From: Candidatus Zixiibacteriota bacterium
GTDB taxonomy: Bacteria; Zixibacteria; MSB-5A5; GN15; PGXB01
Length of the DNA: 36,638 nt
Reading direction: 5' to 3'
NCBI GenBank assembly: GCA_040753495.1
Contig: JBFMEF010000151.1
Span: 1 to 36,638 of the forward strand
Position 1 is the stretch's first letter. Each line of letters opens with the position of its first letter. Below are positions 8,260 to 15,480 of this stretch, piece by piece. The notes beneath the pieces were generated by a model that was given only the letters and a program-made list of their open reading frames with translations, was not told where the DNA came from and ran no database searches. The translations under genes and the position numbers were made by a program.

Positions 8260-8590
8260 GCCGAAATGGATTAAGGCAATACCGGTGGCGGAGCTTCATC
8301 GGCACAAATTCCGCCAGATGCGGATAATGTCGCGGATCATTGCCATCATTAATCTCGCCAATGAGCCGATGGCACTTGATGGGGAATGCCGCCATATGCG
8401 GGGACCTCTTCTGGAAGGTAAAATCGAAGGGACAACGGTGACCTGTCCCTGGCATGGATGGCAGTATGACCTCAGTACCGGGCAGTGCCTTACAGAGCAG
8501 TGGGCTCATCTTCGAAGATACAACTGCAAGATTGAGAACGGCTGGGTGATGATTGATATCTCTCCCTTGACAGCCACACCCCCTGAATAA
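8252..8590 (+). CDS. Small Rieske [2Fe-2S] ferredoxin-like protein
   Basis: The 112-residue protein is a single Rieske domain. Cys46-x-His48 (ECRHMRGPLLEG) and Cys65-Pro-Trp-His68 (VTCPWHGWQYDLSTGQC) are the two cluster ligands pairs with standard spacing. No signal peptide or membrane helix is present, so it is a soluble electron carrier of the NirD/dioxygenase-ferredoxin type. The ATG at 8252 is inside the end of the prenyl synthase gene (8-base overlap); an in-frame TTG at 8246 is less likely. The tight overlap suggests co-translation and perhaps electron delivery to an enzyme acting on an isoprenoid, but no oxygenase partner is visible here. Confidence 0.88.
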   Translation: MSEPKWIKAIPVAELHRHKFRQMRIMSRIIAIINLANEPMALDGECRHMRGPLLEGKIEGTTVTCPWHGWQYDLSTGQCLTEQWAHLRRYNCKIENGWVMIDISPLTATPPE

Positions 8591-8614
8591 ACTTCCTTTT
8601 ATCTCCAATCCTGT

Positions 8615-8643
8615 TTGACCGACGGAGTCTCGGGCATTATCAT
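8615..8643 (+). promoter_or_regulatory. Candidate sigma-70-type promoter before queG
   Basis: TTGACC (8615-8620) is followed after exactly 17 bases by TATCAT (8638-8643), five of six matches at each box. The predicted start near 8650 leaves only about seven bases before the queG ATG and would cut into the AAGAGAG ribosome-binding site. The transcript would then be almost leaderless, which lowers confidence. Confidence 0.35.
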
Positions 8644-8656
8644 AAGAGAGTAAAAT

Positions 8657-9586
8657 ATGTTGAATGCCGAAAGAGCAAAAGAGATAGCACGACGGTTGGG
8701 GGCAGACACTGTCGGTATAACCCGTCCGGCGGCGGTGGACAATCCTGAGAGATTTATCCGATGGCTGGAAAACGGAATGGCCGGAGAGATGACTTATCTT
8801 TCGCGCCGTCTGGATGTGCGGCTTGACCCGACTAAATTACTTCCTGATGCCAAAGCGATAATCGTGGTGGGGCTAAATTATTTTCCGCCGGAAGGCACGT
8901 CGATGACAGGCGACCGCTTATACAAAGTAGCCCGCTATGCCTGGGGCATTGATTATCATCGAACCATCAGGAAATTGCTGAAAAAACTCCGCCAGGAACT
9001 GAAGCGTCACGAACCGGAATTGAAAGCAAGAATCTGTGTCGATACGGCTCCTTTTATGGACAAATACTGGGCGCAGAAAGCCGGATTGGGCTGGCAGGGA
9101 AAACATACCAATCTGGTCTCCCGCCAATGGGGAAGCTGGCTTCTTCTGGGGAGCCTGATTTTAAATCGGGAGTTTGACCGATACGATACCCCGGAGTTAG
9201 ACCACTGCGGCAACTGCCGCGCCTGTCTGGATGCCTGTCCGACCGGCGCCTTGTTTGTGGAATATAATCTTGATGCCACCCGATGTATCAGTTACTGGAC
9301 AATTGAATCGAAGAGCGAGGAAATACCGGCCGATATCTCCAGGAATTTCAACAACTGGGTTTTCGGATGCGATATCTGTATTTCGGTATGCCCCTTCAAT
9401 AAATTCCAGAAACCGTTTTCCGACCGCTCTTTTGCGAAGCTCGAGTCGGTTGGACCGGTCGAGTCAGGAGAGGTTGCCTTTCTCTCGGAATCGGAGTTCA
9501 AGGAGCGGTTCGCGCGGAGCCCGATTTCAAGGGCCGGTTTAAAGGGAATCATAAGGAATATTCGAGCGGCGGAAACGTTTAAGTAA
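8657..9586 (+). CDS. queG: Epoxyqueuosine reductase QueG
   Basis: QueG reduces epoxyqueuosine to queuosine in the wobble position of GUN-decoding tRNAs, using a cobalamin and two [4Fe-4S] clusters. Family signatures appear in order: VGITRPAAV near the N-terminus, GEMTYLSRR, VVGLNYFPPEG, VDTAPFMDKYWAQKAGLGW (with the conserved catalytic Asp region), then two ferredoxin motifs HCGNCRACLDACPTGAL (about 184) and GCDICISVCPFNKF (about 237). At 309 residues it is the short form without the C-terminal HEAT repeats found in some homologues. The ATG at 8657 has AAGAGAG upstream. It stands alone, 66 bases after the Rieske gene, with a hairpin before the convergent lepB. Confidence 0.93.
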   Translation: MLNAERAKEIARRLGADTVGITRPAAVDNPERFIRWLENGMAGEMTYLSRRLDVRLDPTKLLPDAKAIIVVGLNYFPPEGTSMTGDRLYKVARYAWGIDYHRTIRKLLKKLRQELKRHEPELKARICVDTAPFMDKYWAQKAGLGWQGKHTNLVSRQWGSWLLLGSLILNREFDRYDTPELDHCGNCRACLDACPTGALFVEYNLDATRCISYWTIESKSEEIPADISRNFNNWVFGCDICISVCPFNKFQKPFSDRSFAKLESVGPVESGEVAFLSESEFKERFARSPISRAGLKGIIRNIRAAETFK

Positions 9587-9662
9587 ATCCATCCCTGTCG
9601 GTAATAACTGTATCGGAAAGCGGTTTTCAACTCCGCTAAAACTATCATTCCCCCAATAAAGA

Positions 9663-9683
9663 AAGGGCGGGTGACCCGCCCTT
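9663..9683 (-). terminator. Intrinsic terminator after lepB (possibly bidirectional)
   Basis: AAGGGCGGG (9663-9671) pairs perfectly with CCCGCCCTT (9675-9683) around a three-base loop. Read on the minus strand the stem is followed by TCTTTATT, making it a terminator for the leftward cyclophilin-dxr-rseP-lepB unit. It also lies 76 bases after the queG stop and could limit read-through from that side. Confidence 0.7.
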
Positions 9684-9706
9684 AGACTGAATTCTTCAGA
9701 TTTTTC

Positions 9707-10462
9707 TTAATGAATAACGTTAAGCAATCGTCCCCAACGGACCCTCTCAAAGAAATGTACCGAGTTATATAAGAAAAGCCGCGGCACCGAGAGGGGGTCG
9801 GCAACCGATACCTGCGGAGAATTAGGGTCGTTCCCCCAGGACCAGTGGATAAACATCGCCTCACCAAGAATCATCTTTTTATGCACCGGTCCCCAGAATC
9901 GGGAGTCATAAGAATTATCGCGATTATCTCCCATCATGAAGAAGCAGTCTCTGGGGACAACATAAGGACCGAAATTGTCGCGGCTGTTACCGTCATCCAT
10001 CCGCGGCCTGATATACCCGTCGGTAAATTTGGCATGGGGCGGATTGGGAAAGACTTTGCCGTCGACATAAAGGACTTTGTCTCTTATTTCGACTGTCTGC
10101 CACTCGGTGGCGACACAGCGCTTGATATAATTGGTCATGCCGTCTCCGGGCCATTTGAATATGACGACATCGCCCGGTTTCGGCTCCCTGATTTCCGGAA
10201 GCCGCCAGCTGGTAAAGGGAATTGAGGCGCCGTAGATAAACTTATTGGCAATTAGAAAGTCGCCCACAAGAAGAGTATCCTCCATTGAAGAAGAGGGAAT
10301 TTTGTAGGCTTCAACTATGGAGGTTTTGATTATTATGGCGAGAACAATCGCAATCAGAAAAGATTTGACATTCTCCCAGACAAAATCAAAGAAATCTCCC
10401 TGCTTCTTTACTTTAGGGCTGCCTTTTTCCGGTTCCGTTTTTTTTGACATGATCTTATCCAT
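9707..10462 (-). CDS. lepB: Signal peptidase I LepB
   Basis: This inner-membrane serine protease removes signal peptides from exported preproteins. After a charged cytoplasmic start comes a membrane helix (about 32-49), then YKIPSSSMEDTLLVGD with catalytic Ser59. The catalytic dyad Lys114 lies in GMTNYIKRCVAT, and the C-terminal family box is MMGDNRDNSYDSRFWGPV. The 251-residue length is usual for a single-helix form. The first ATG (10462) is nine bases from the rseP stop; Met5 (10450), preceded by GGATAAG, is an alternative start. It is the last gene of the leftward unit, followed by an intrinsic terminator. Many exported proteins in this window would be its substrates. Confidence 0.95.
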   Translation of the reverse strand: MDKIMSKKTEPEKGSPKVKKQGDFFDFVWENVKSFLIAIVLAIIIKTSIVEAYKIPSSSMEDTLLVGDFLIANKFIYGASIPFTSWRLPEIREPKPGDVVIFKWPGDGMTNYIKRCVATEWQTVEIRDKVLYVDGKVFPNPPHAKFTDGYIRPRMDDGNSRDNFGPYVVPRDCFFMMGDNRDNSYDSRFWGPVHKKMILGEAMFIHWSWGNDPNSPQVSVADPLSVPRLFLYNSVHFFERVRWGRLLNVIH

Positions 10463-10471
10463 ATATAAATT

Positions 10472-11518
10472 TTACCATCTTCGGATATCGTTGAAGGTAA
10501 CAAAAATGACCAAAATAAGAAGAAATGCGATTCCTATCTGCTGAATGACCAGGCGGGTTTTCATGGATAGAGGAGCGCCTTTGATTTTCTCTACAAGAAG
10601 GAAAACCAGATGGCCTCCATCGAGGAGAGGAATCGGCAATATATTCAGCACCGCCAGGTTAACTGAAAGCAGGGCAAGGAATTCCATCAATATATCGAAC
10701 CCGGCGCGAGCTGTGGCCCCCGCCAGCTGGCCAATCAGTATCGGTCCCCCTATTTCGGCCGGAGTAACCGTTCGGGTTATCAAGCCAATTACAAATTCAA
10801 AAACCTTCTCTACGTAAAAGACAGCCTGATTAAAGCCGGAGCCGACTGCAGCGATTACCCCGAGTCGTCGAAAGACCGGCTGATGCCCCACACCGATTTT
10901 ACCGACCTCGATAGTATCGCCCTGCGGAGTAACCGCCTTATCGCGATAGGTGATGACTGTGTCGGTCCGCAAAACGCCTTCTCGCCGCCAGGTGATGGCA
11001 ACCGGCTCCTCGACTTTCTTGTAGATAAGCGATGCCATCTCCTGAAAAGTTTTGACTTCGGTGCCGTCAATGGCGACAATCTCATCCCCGGTGCTGAACC
11101 CGGCGCTTTCGGCGGGGCTCCCTTCGGCAACCTGCCCGATAAAAACCGCTTCCACTTCTTTCCCGCGTATCATATAAAGTCCGGCGAGCACCACTATTGC
11201 CAGAACGAAATTCATAAAAGGACCGGCAAAGATTACCAGGAACCGTTTCCAGACCGGCTTGGACATAAATTCATAAGGGGCGCCATGACTTTCCTCATTC
11301 GGGTTCTCGCCGGCCATTTTGACATATCCGCCCAGAGGAATGATGCCGATAGCGTACTCGGTCTCTCCCCACTTTTTCGAAATCAGTGTTGGGGGAAATC
11401 CAAGCGAGAACTTTTCGACTCTGATGCCGGCTCTTTTGGCGACCAGAAAATGCCCCAATTCATGAAAGAAGACAAGTATGCCAAGAACAAAAATAGTAGC
11501 CAGGATTGTGGTCAGCAT
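10472..11518 (-). CDS. rseP: Site-2 zinc metalloprotease RseP
   Basis: RseP cleaves membrane-embedded substrates such as anti-sigma factors and leftover signal peptides. The first helix holds the zinc site H19-E20-L-G-H23 (LVFFHELGHFLVAKRAG). A single PDZ domain lies at about 125-205 (EGSPAESAGFSTGDEIVAID), and the third zinc ligand is in NILPIPLLDGGHLVF near the C-terminus. At 348 residues with one recognisable PDZ it is the shorter type; E. coli RseP has two. The start is one base after the dxr stop, so the genes are almost certainly co-transcribed. The order dxr-rseP is widespread in bacteria; cdsA, often upstream, is absent here and a cyclophilin gene occupies that side. Confidence 0.94.
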   Translation of the reverse strand: MLTTILATIFVLGILVFFHELGHFLVAKRAGIRVEKFSLGFPPTLISKKWGETEYAIGIIPLGGYVKMAGENPNEESHGAPYEFMSKPVWKRFLVIFAGPFMNFVLAIVVLAGLYMIRGKEVEAVFIGQVAEGSPAESAGFSTGDEIVAIDGTEVKTFQEMASLIYKKVEEPVAITWRREGVLRTDTVITYRDKAVTPQGDTIEVGKIGVGHQPVFRRLGVIAAVGSGFNQAVFYVEKVFEFVIGLITRTVTPAEIGGPILIGQLAGATARAGFDILMEFLALLSVNLAVLNILPIPLLDGGHLVFLLVEKIKGAPLSMKTRLVIQQIGIAFLLILVIFVTFNDIRRW

Positions 11519-11519
11519 T

Positions 11520-12671
11520 TCAAACTATAAACTCCTCGGCAGTTTTCCGCCCCCAGATGTCGGCTTCGATAATATCATCAAGTGACGGTTGCTCTACCAT
11601 GTTATGTTTTCTAAGAGTATCGGTTACAATATCGGGAATTTGATGGAATTTCACACGTTCTTTTAAGAAAGCGGCCACAGCGACTTCGTTGGCGGCGTTA
11701 AAAACGGCCGGCAAGGTGCCACCCTTGCGGGCGACGTCAAACGCCAGCCGCAGCAGCGGGAATTTTTCATAATCGGGCTTCTGAAAGGTCAGTTGTCGAA
11801 TATCCGTCAGGTCAAAATGCCCGTTGGACGAGACAATCCGGTCGGGATAGAATAAGGCGTAAGATATCGGAAGACGCATATCGGGATAGGATATCTGCGC
11901 AATAATGGAAGAGTCGACGAATTCCACCATAGAGTGAATTATTGATTGCGGGTGAATGACGACGTCAATCTTGTCCGGCGCTATATCAAAGAGGTGCACC
12001 GCTTCAATTACCTCGAGTCCCTTATTCATCATGGTCGCCGAATCGACCGTAATCTTGGGTCCCATTTTCCAGACGGGGTGATTTAAGGCTTGCTCTCTGG
12101 TAATGGAGGGGAATTCCTCCCGGGGTGTTTCGCGAAATGGTCCGCCGGAACCGGTTAGAATAATCTTTTTTATTTCTTCTTTCTTTCCCGATGCCAGCGC
12201 CTGCCAGATAGCGGAATGCTCGGAATCGACCGGAATTATTTCCGAAGCGGTCGTTTTTCGCGCCTGGTTAAGAAGAACTCCCCCTATCACCATCGACTCT
12301 TTATTCGCCAGAGCCAGTCTCTTTCCCGATTTCAGCGCCGCCAGGGAGGCTTTCAGGCCGGCCGCTCCAACTATGGCATTCAGAACGATATCGGCTTCAG
12401 GCAAAGATGCCAGTTGCTCAGCAGCTTCCTCCCCACAGAAAATCTCAGTTCCTGGAAAAGGATACTGCTTCTGGAAGCGGAGGTAACACTCTCCCCTTGT
12501 GACCGCGCCAAAACGGGGACGGAATTCTTGAATTTGACGCCGGAATTGCTCAATATTCCGATGTGTCGAAAGTCCCAAGACCTCAATACGGTCCTTATTG
12601 CGCGCGACAACATCAAGCGCTGAGCGGCCGATAGAGCCGGTGGAGCCAAGTATGACCAGACGCTTCTTCAT
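11520..12671 (-). CDS. dxr: 1-deoxy-D-xylulose 5-phosphate reductoisomerase
   Basis: Dxr makes methylerythritol phosphate, the committed step of the non-mevalonate isoprenoid pathway, with NADPH and a divalent metal. The NADPH site is VILGSTGSIGRSALDVV at the N-terminus. NKESMVIGG, PVDSEHSAIWQAL, ILTGSGGPFRE and HPVWKMGPKITVDSATMMNK are the substrate and metal motifs, all intact. At 383 residues it has normal length. It starts 55 bases after the cyclophilin stop and abuts rseP. Isoprenoid precursors made here would supply, among others, the squalene/phytoene synthase-like enzyme encoded at 7306-8259. Confidence 0.96.
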   Translation of the reverse strand: MKKRLVILGSTGSIGRSALDVVARNKDRIEVLGLSTHRNIEQFRRQIQEFRPRFGAVTRGECYLRFQKQYPFPGTEIFCGEEAAEQLASLPEADIVLNAIVGAAGLKASLAALKSGKRLALANKESMVIGGVLLNQARKTTASEIIPVDSEHSAIWQALASGKKEEIKKIILTGSGGPFRETPREEFPSITREQALNHPVWKMGPKITVDSATMMNKGLEVIEAVHLFDIAPDKIDVVIHPQSIIHSMVEFVDSSIIAQISYPDMRLPISYALFYPDRIVSSNGHFDLTDIRQLTFQKPDYEKFPLLRLAFDVARKGGTLPAVFNAANEVAVAAFLKERVKFHQIPDIVTDTLRKHNMVEQPSLDDIIEADIWGRKTAEEFIV

Positions 12672-12726
12672 CTAACTAATAAACGGAAATGGAGTGCCCC
12701 TGTTCCCTATTATTAATCGACAGCGG

Positions 12727-13353
12727 CTATTTTCCGGCTTCCTTCTTGCTCGCTATATCTTTAAGTATTAACATCTTACGGATGACGACATCCTCCAGCG
12801 GCTTATTGGCGGCGCCGGTTTTTACCTTTCCGATTTTCCGAAGAGCCTCATACCCATCCATCAGATGGCCAAAAACAGTGTATTGCCCATTGAGATGAGG
12901 GGCGGGCGCCAGACAGATGAAAAACTGACAAGAGGCGGAATTGGGGTCCTGGGCACGAGCCATCGAAAGAGTCCCTTCGACATGTTTGATATCAGAAAAT
13001 TCGGCCGGGAGATAATATCCGGCATTGCCGGTGCCGTTCCCTTTGGGGTCGCCCCCCTGAATCATGAAGCCGTCTATTATTCTATGAAAGATAAGCCCGT
13101 TGTAAAACCCTTCCCGGATGCGAGCCAGCATACTGTCGACATGCTTGGGGGCAACATCACGAAACAGCTCCAGCTTCATGGTGCCGAAATCGGTCTCAAT
13201 AGCGATTTCCGGATTATCCATTTTTCTCTTTTCATATTTGGTCTCTGTCTTCTGGGGAGCAGTCCCCTGCCCGCTTTTGCCCGCCTGCTCATCAGCCATG
13301 GCGGCGCCGAAAAAGAATGCTGTCAGAAACATAATAGTTAGTACCGCTTTCAT
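12727..13353 (-). CDS. Exported cyclophilin-type peptidyl-prolyl isomerase
   Basis: The start is placed at ATG 13353 because GAGG lies eight bases upstream; an in-frame GTG at 13365 overlaps that ribosome-binding site. The 208-residue product begins with a signal peptide (MKAVLTIMFLTAFFFGAAMA) and a short charged linker. The cyclophilin fold follows: IETDFGTMKLELFRDVAPKH, FYNGLIFHRIIDGFMIQGGD, GTLSMARAQDPNSASCQFFI and LNGQYTVFGHLMDGYEAL. The active-site Arg (FHRII), the GGDP loop and the Gln/Phe of SCQFFI are present, so it should be catalytically active. It would help fold exported proteins in the periplasm. It appears to be the first gene of the leftward unit ending at lepB. Confidence 0.93.
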   Translation of the reverse strand: MKAVLTIMFLTAFFFGAAMADEQAGKSGQGTAPQKTETKYEKRKMDNPEIAIETDFGTMKLELFRDVAPKHVDSMLARIREGFYNGLIFHRIIDGFMIQGGDPKGNGTGNAGYYLPAEFSDIKHVEGTLSMARAQDPNSASCQFFICLAPAPHLNGQYTVFGHLMDGYEALRKIGKVKTGAANKPLEDVVIRKMLILKDIASKKEAGK

Positions 13354-13402
13354 TTGAAACCTCACAAAAGTTTATCTTTCTTGCAAAATCAAATAATACT
13401 CT

Positions 13403-13408
13403 ATTATA
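13403..13408 (-). promoter_or_regulatory. Candidate -10 box for the cyclophilin-dxr-rseP-lepB unit
   Basis: On the minus strand a perfect TATAAT stands 50 bases upstream of the cyclophilin ATG, preceded by GGGG. No good -35 box is found at 16-18 bases, although TTGACT lies closer, at seven bases. It is the best promoter element upstream of this gene. Confidence 0.45.
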
Positions 13409-13471
13409 CCCCAGGAGTCAAACCGCAATTGGAGCTCTTTCACAAAATTTTGCCGGCGGTTCAAAAAATGT

Positions 13472-13500
13472 TTGACATGCCGGCGATTTTCTGCCATAGT
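13472..13500 (+). promoter_or_regulatory. Sigma-70-type promoter for a small transcript
   Basis: A perfect TTGACA (13472-13477), an exact 17-base spacer and CATAGT (13495-13500, four of six matches) point rightward. No rightward gene follows; an intrinsic terminator ends about 60 bases beyond the expected start near 13507. Confidence 0.5.
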
Positions 13501-13506
13501 AGAAGC

Positions 13507-13590
13507 AGAGCGAAGAAGACTTCTCTTCGTAGATGCTTCATTGCCTCTAAACAATTGTAGCAAAAGCCCCGCTTTCACGGGGCTTTTTTA
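13507..13590 (+). ncRNA. Candidate small RNA of about 85 nt, unknown family
   Basis: The unit is defined by the promoter at 13472-13500 and the terminator at 13562-13589. Its body can fold: CGAAGA (13511-13516) pairs with TCTTCG (13524-13529), nested in a longer match of GAAGCA (13502-13507) with TGCTTC (13534-13539), whose left arm lies at or just before the predicted start. A single-stranded A/T-rich stretch around 13540-13561 precedes the terminator stem, the layout of many trans-acting small RNAs. It is not 6S RNA, tmRNA or SRP RNA by size or motif. No convincing peptide is encoded. Function is unknown. Confidence 0.45.
13562..13589 (+). terminator. Strong intrinsic terminator
   Basis: AAAAGCCCCG (13562-13571) pairs perfectly with CGGGGCTTTT (13578-13587) around a six-base loop and runs into T residues to 13589. 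No rightward protein gene ends just upstream, so it most likely ends the small transcript starting near 13507. Confidence 0.8.
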
Positions 13591-13653
13591 ATAACCACAA
13601 AGAGAACCTGTTATTAGTATACGGGATTATATGCCCGCTGTCGGATGATAGGT

Positions 13654-13929
13654 TTATCTGTTCCGCTCTTTGTGATACATCGCTTGTTGTTGAAGTTTCT
13701 CCTCAAACAATTTCGCCGAGCCGTCCCGACCACTTGCCGCAGTTACGTGACAGGCGGAAATACAGCCGGCGTACAATTTACCTTCATGAATTATAAACGC
13801 AGTGTTCTCAACAGTAATACGCTCTTTGCCGAAGGCACCGTCCGCCCGGGTCTCAACACCCTTGACGTCCGCAAGCCCTGCCGCCGCGTAGAGGCAACCG
13901 ATCGCAAAATCGGACCGCAAGAGAAACAT
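13654..13929 (-). CDS. Doubtful small ORF, 91 residues, unknown
   Basis: The minus-strand frame has codon choice like the neighbouring real genes and encodes a plausible soluble sequence (LADVKGVETRADGAFGKERI, TVENTAFIIHEGKLYAGC). It also has a Cys-x3-Cys pair (GCISACH). I do not recognise a family. AGG directly abuts the ATG, too close for a normal ribosome-binding site, and a stop lies about 15 codons upstream. It could be a real small gene, a decayed remnant of a larger one, or chance. The overlapping plus-strand frame looks less like a protein. Apart from this ORF the stretch from 13591 to 14005 shows nothing I can name. Confidence 0.3.
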   Translation of the reverse strand: MFLLRSDFAIGCLYAAAGLADVKGVETRADGAFGKERITVENTAFIIHEGKLYAGCISACHVTAASGRDGSAKLFEEKLQQQAMYHKERNR

Positions 13930-14005
13930 CCTGTCCGACAGTTTATACGCCGGTAGAAGAATAATAGATTAATTTAGCCTGCTGTAAACTCCGGAGACAA
14001 AAAAT

Positions 14006-14031
14006 AAGGGCGGGGAGAACTCCCCACCCTT
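14006..14031 (-). terminator. Intrinsic terminator of the glycine-zipper gene
   Basis: AAGGGCGGGGAG (14006-14017) faces CTCCCCACCCTT (14020-14031) with one C/A mismatch. On the minus strand the stem is followed by ATTTTTTG, a good U-tract. It lies 26 bases after the stop of the leftward gene. Confidence 0.75.
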
Positions 14032-14056
14032 GATAAGTCGTTTTGATTCAAATAAT

Positions 14057-14902
14057 TTACTTGGTGGTCTCTTTGACGGCGGGCGCCACCACCATGACAT
14101 CGAATTCCCTGCCTTCTTTAAGAGTCACCTGGTCTTTATGAAGAACAGCGCCCAGGACGCCACCGGCAACTGCGCCCACGGCCGCGCCCTTAACGGCATC
14201 TTTGGTCTTGCCGCCGGTCACGCCTCCGATGACGCCGCCGGCGACGGCGCCGATGCCGGCATCACGGGCGATACTTGTCGCCTGCTCGCCGGGATGAATC
14301 ACACCGCTGCCGTCTTTAGTAACGATATACCCTTCCAGCGGGATAGGACCCTCCCCCGGAAGAATCAGGCTGGTGAATTTCAATTTGATATATGCCTTGG
14401 CGTCTTCGGCTTTGCCGTCATTAAGGTCAGCCACAACTCCTTCAAGCAAACTCCCTTCCGGTATCGGCAGGCTCTCGCCCTGTTCGGCAGGACCTTTGAT
14501 AGCGGCGCGAACCTTGTCACCGATTTTGCTTTCGCCGGTTGAGACCTGGTTGAGCAGGGCGATATGCAAAGCGGTATTGGCGGGCAGAACGGTGGTTCTG
14601 ACAACTTGCGGTTTCGGCGGAGCCACTGCTTTAGACTCTTCTTTTACCACCGGTTTTTGCGCCGGTTTCTGCTCGGCGATAGCCGGTTTTTCCGCCGGTT
14701 TTTCGGCGGCAGTGGTGGTCGTGTCTAATAACGCTTTCTCGCCATAGTCGGCGGGAAGACCGGACTCCTCTTCGGTTTCTTTGGCTTTGTCTTTATCGGA
14801 ACTGCAGCCGCCGGTGATGAAACCGACGGTCAGGAAAAGGACAAAGATTCCCAGAATTAAGAGGATAATTTTCCCGGTATGAAGCGGGGTGCGGGTGGTC
14901 AT
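14057..14902 (-). CDS. Membrane-anchored or exported glycine-zipper protein, unknown function
   Basis: The 281-residue protein has a strong N-terminal hydrophobic helix (about 11-31) ending in TGGCSSDKDK. The Cys suggests a lipoprotein, but the residues before it are not a standard lipobox. A long Ala/Pro/Lys/Glu linker with repeated EKPA/QKPA units follows (about 60-95), long enough to span part of the periplasm. Next comes a beta domain (VLPANTALHIALLNQVSTGE, then IGDKVRAAI), and a glycine zipper at about 210-250 (GIGAVAGGVIGGVTGG and GAAVGAVAGGVLGAV) that could insert in a membrane. AAGGAGGAAGAA before the ATG is a strong ribosome-binding site. It is a single-gene unit with its own promoter and terminator. 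An envelope role is inferred only from this architecture. Confidence 0.8.
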   Translation of the reverse strand: MTTRTPLHTGKIILLILGIFVLFLTVGFITGGCSSDKDKAKETEEESGLPADYGEKALLDTTTTAAEKPAEKPAIAEQKPAQKPVVKEESKAVAPPKPQVVRTTVLPANTALHIALLNQVSTGESKIGDKVRAAIKGPAEQGESLPIPEGSLLEGVVADLNDGKAEDAKAYIKLKFTSLILPGEGPIPLEGYIVTKDGSGVIHPGEQATSIARDAGIGAVAGGVIGGVTGGKTKDAVKGAAVGAVAGGVLGAVLHKDQVTLKEGREFDVMVVAPAVKETTK

Positions 14903-14945
14903 TTCTTCCTCCTTAAAGAATGATTGGTCTTTATTTATTCGACAA

Positions 14946-14974
14946 ATTTAAATCGAAAAATTACCTATATTCAA
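14946..14974 (-). promoter_or_regulatory. Candidate promoter of the glycine-zipper gene
   Basis: On the minus strand TTGAAT (14969-14974 on the plus numbering) and TTAAAT (14946-14951) are separated by exactly 17 bases, in an A/T-rich stretch about 45 bases upstream of the ATG. Match is four or five of six at each box. Confidence 0.45.
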
Positions 14975-15059
14975 CAAAAATATCGCCGGCTTGTTTCAAT
15001 TTAAAATCCCAAAAGCTCTTGATTTTGGGGCGGTTTTGTGTTAATTGGCGTGAGAATGA

Positions 15060-15089
15060 GCGGTGTTTCTTGCCTCAGGAAGACACCGC
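15060..15089 (+). other. Hairpin just upstream of tRNA-Ala
   Basis: GCGGTGT (15060-15066) pairs with ACACCGC (15083-15089), with further partial pairing of TTC/GAA inside. It ends 12 bases before the tRNA and has no T-tract, so it is not a terminator. It may be part of the precursor leader of the tRNA-SRP RNA transcript and a processing signal. Confidence 0.35.
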
Positions 15090-15101
15090 GAGAAACAGGA
15101 T

Positions 15102-15174
15102 GGGGCAGTAGCTCAGCTGGGAGAGCATCACGTTCGCAACGTGAGGGTCGGCGGTTCGAATCCGCTCTGCTCCA
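15102..15174 (+). tRNA. tRNA-Ala (anticodon CGC)
   Basis: All arms fold in the standard 73-base cloverleaf. The acceptor GGGGCAG pairs with CTGCTCC with the G3-U70 wobble that marks alanine tRNAs. The D stem is GCTC/GAGC, the anticodon stem TCACG/CGTGA with loop TTCGCAA (anticodon CGC, reading GCG), the T stem GGCGG/CCGCT with TTCGAAT, and the discriminator is A. CCA is not encoded and must be added. It lies 21 bases before the SRP RNA and is probably cut from the same transcript. Confidence 0.95.
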
Positions 15175-15195
15175 TTAAAAATTTTAGGGACATTT

Positions 15196-15467
<272 letters not shown>

Positions 15468-15480
15468 TAAATTAAATCCA

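Noticed and set aside
13645-13956. 103-residue plus-strand ORF
   Set aside because: Composition is Arg/Thr-rich and unlike a real protein; the minus frame over the same bases looks better.
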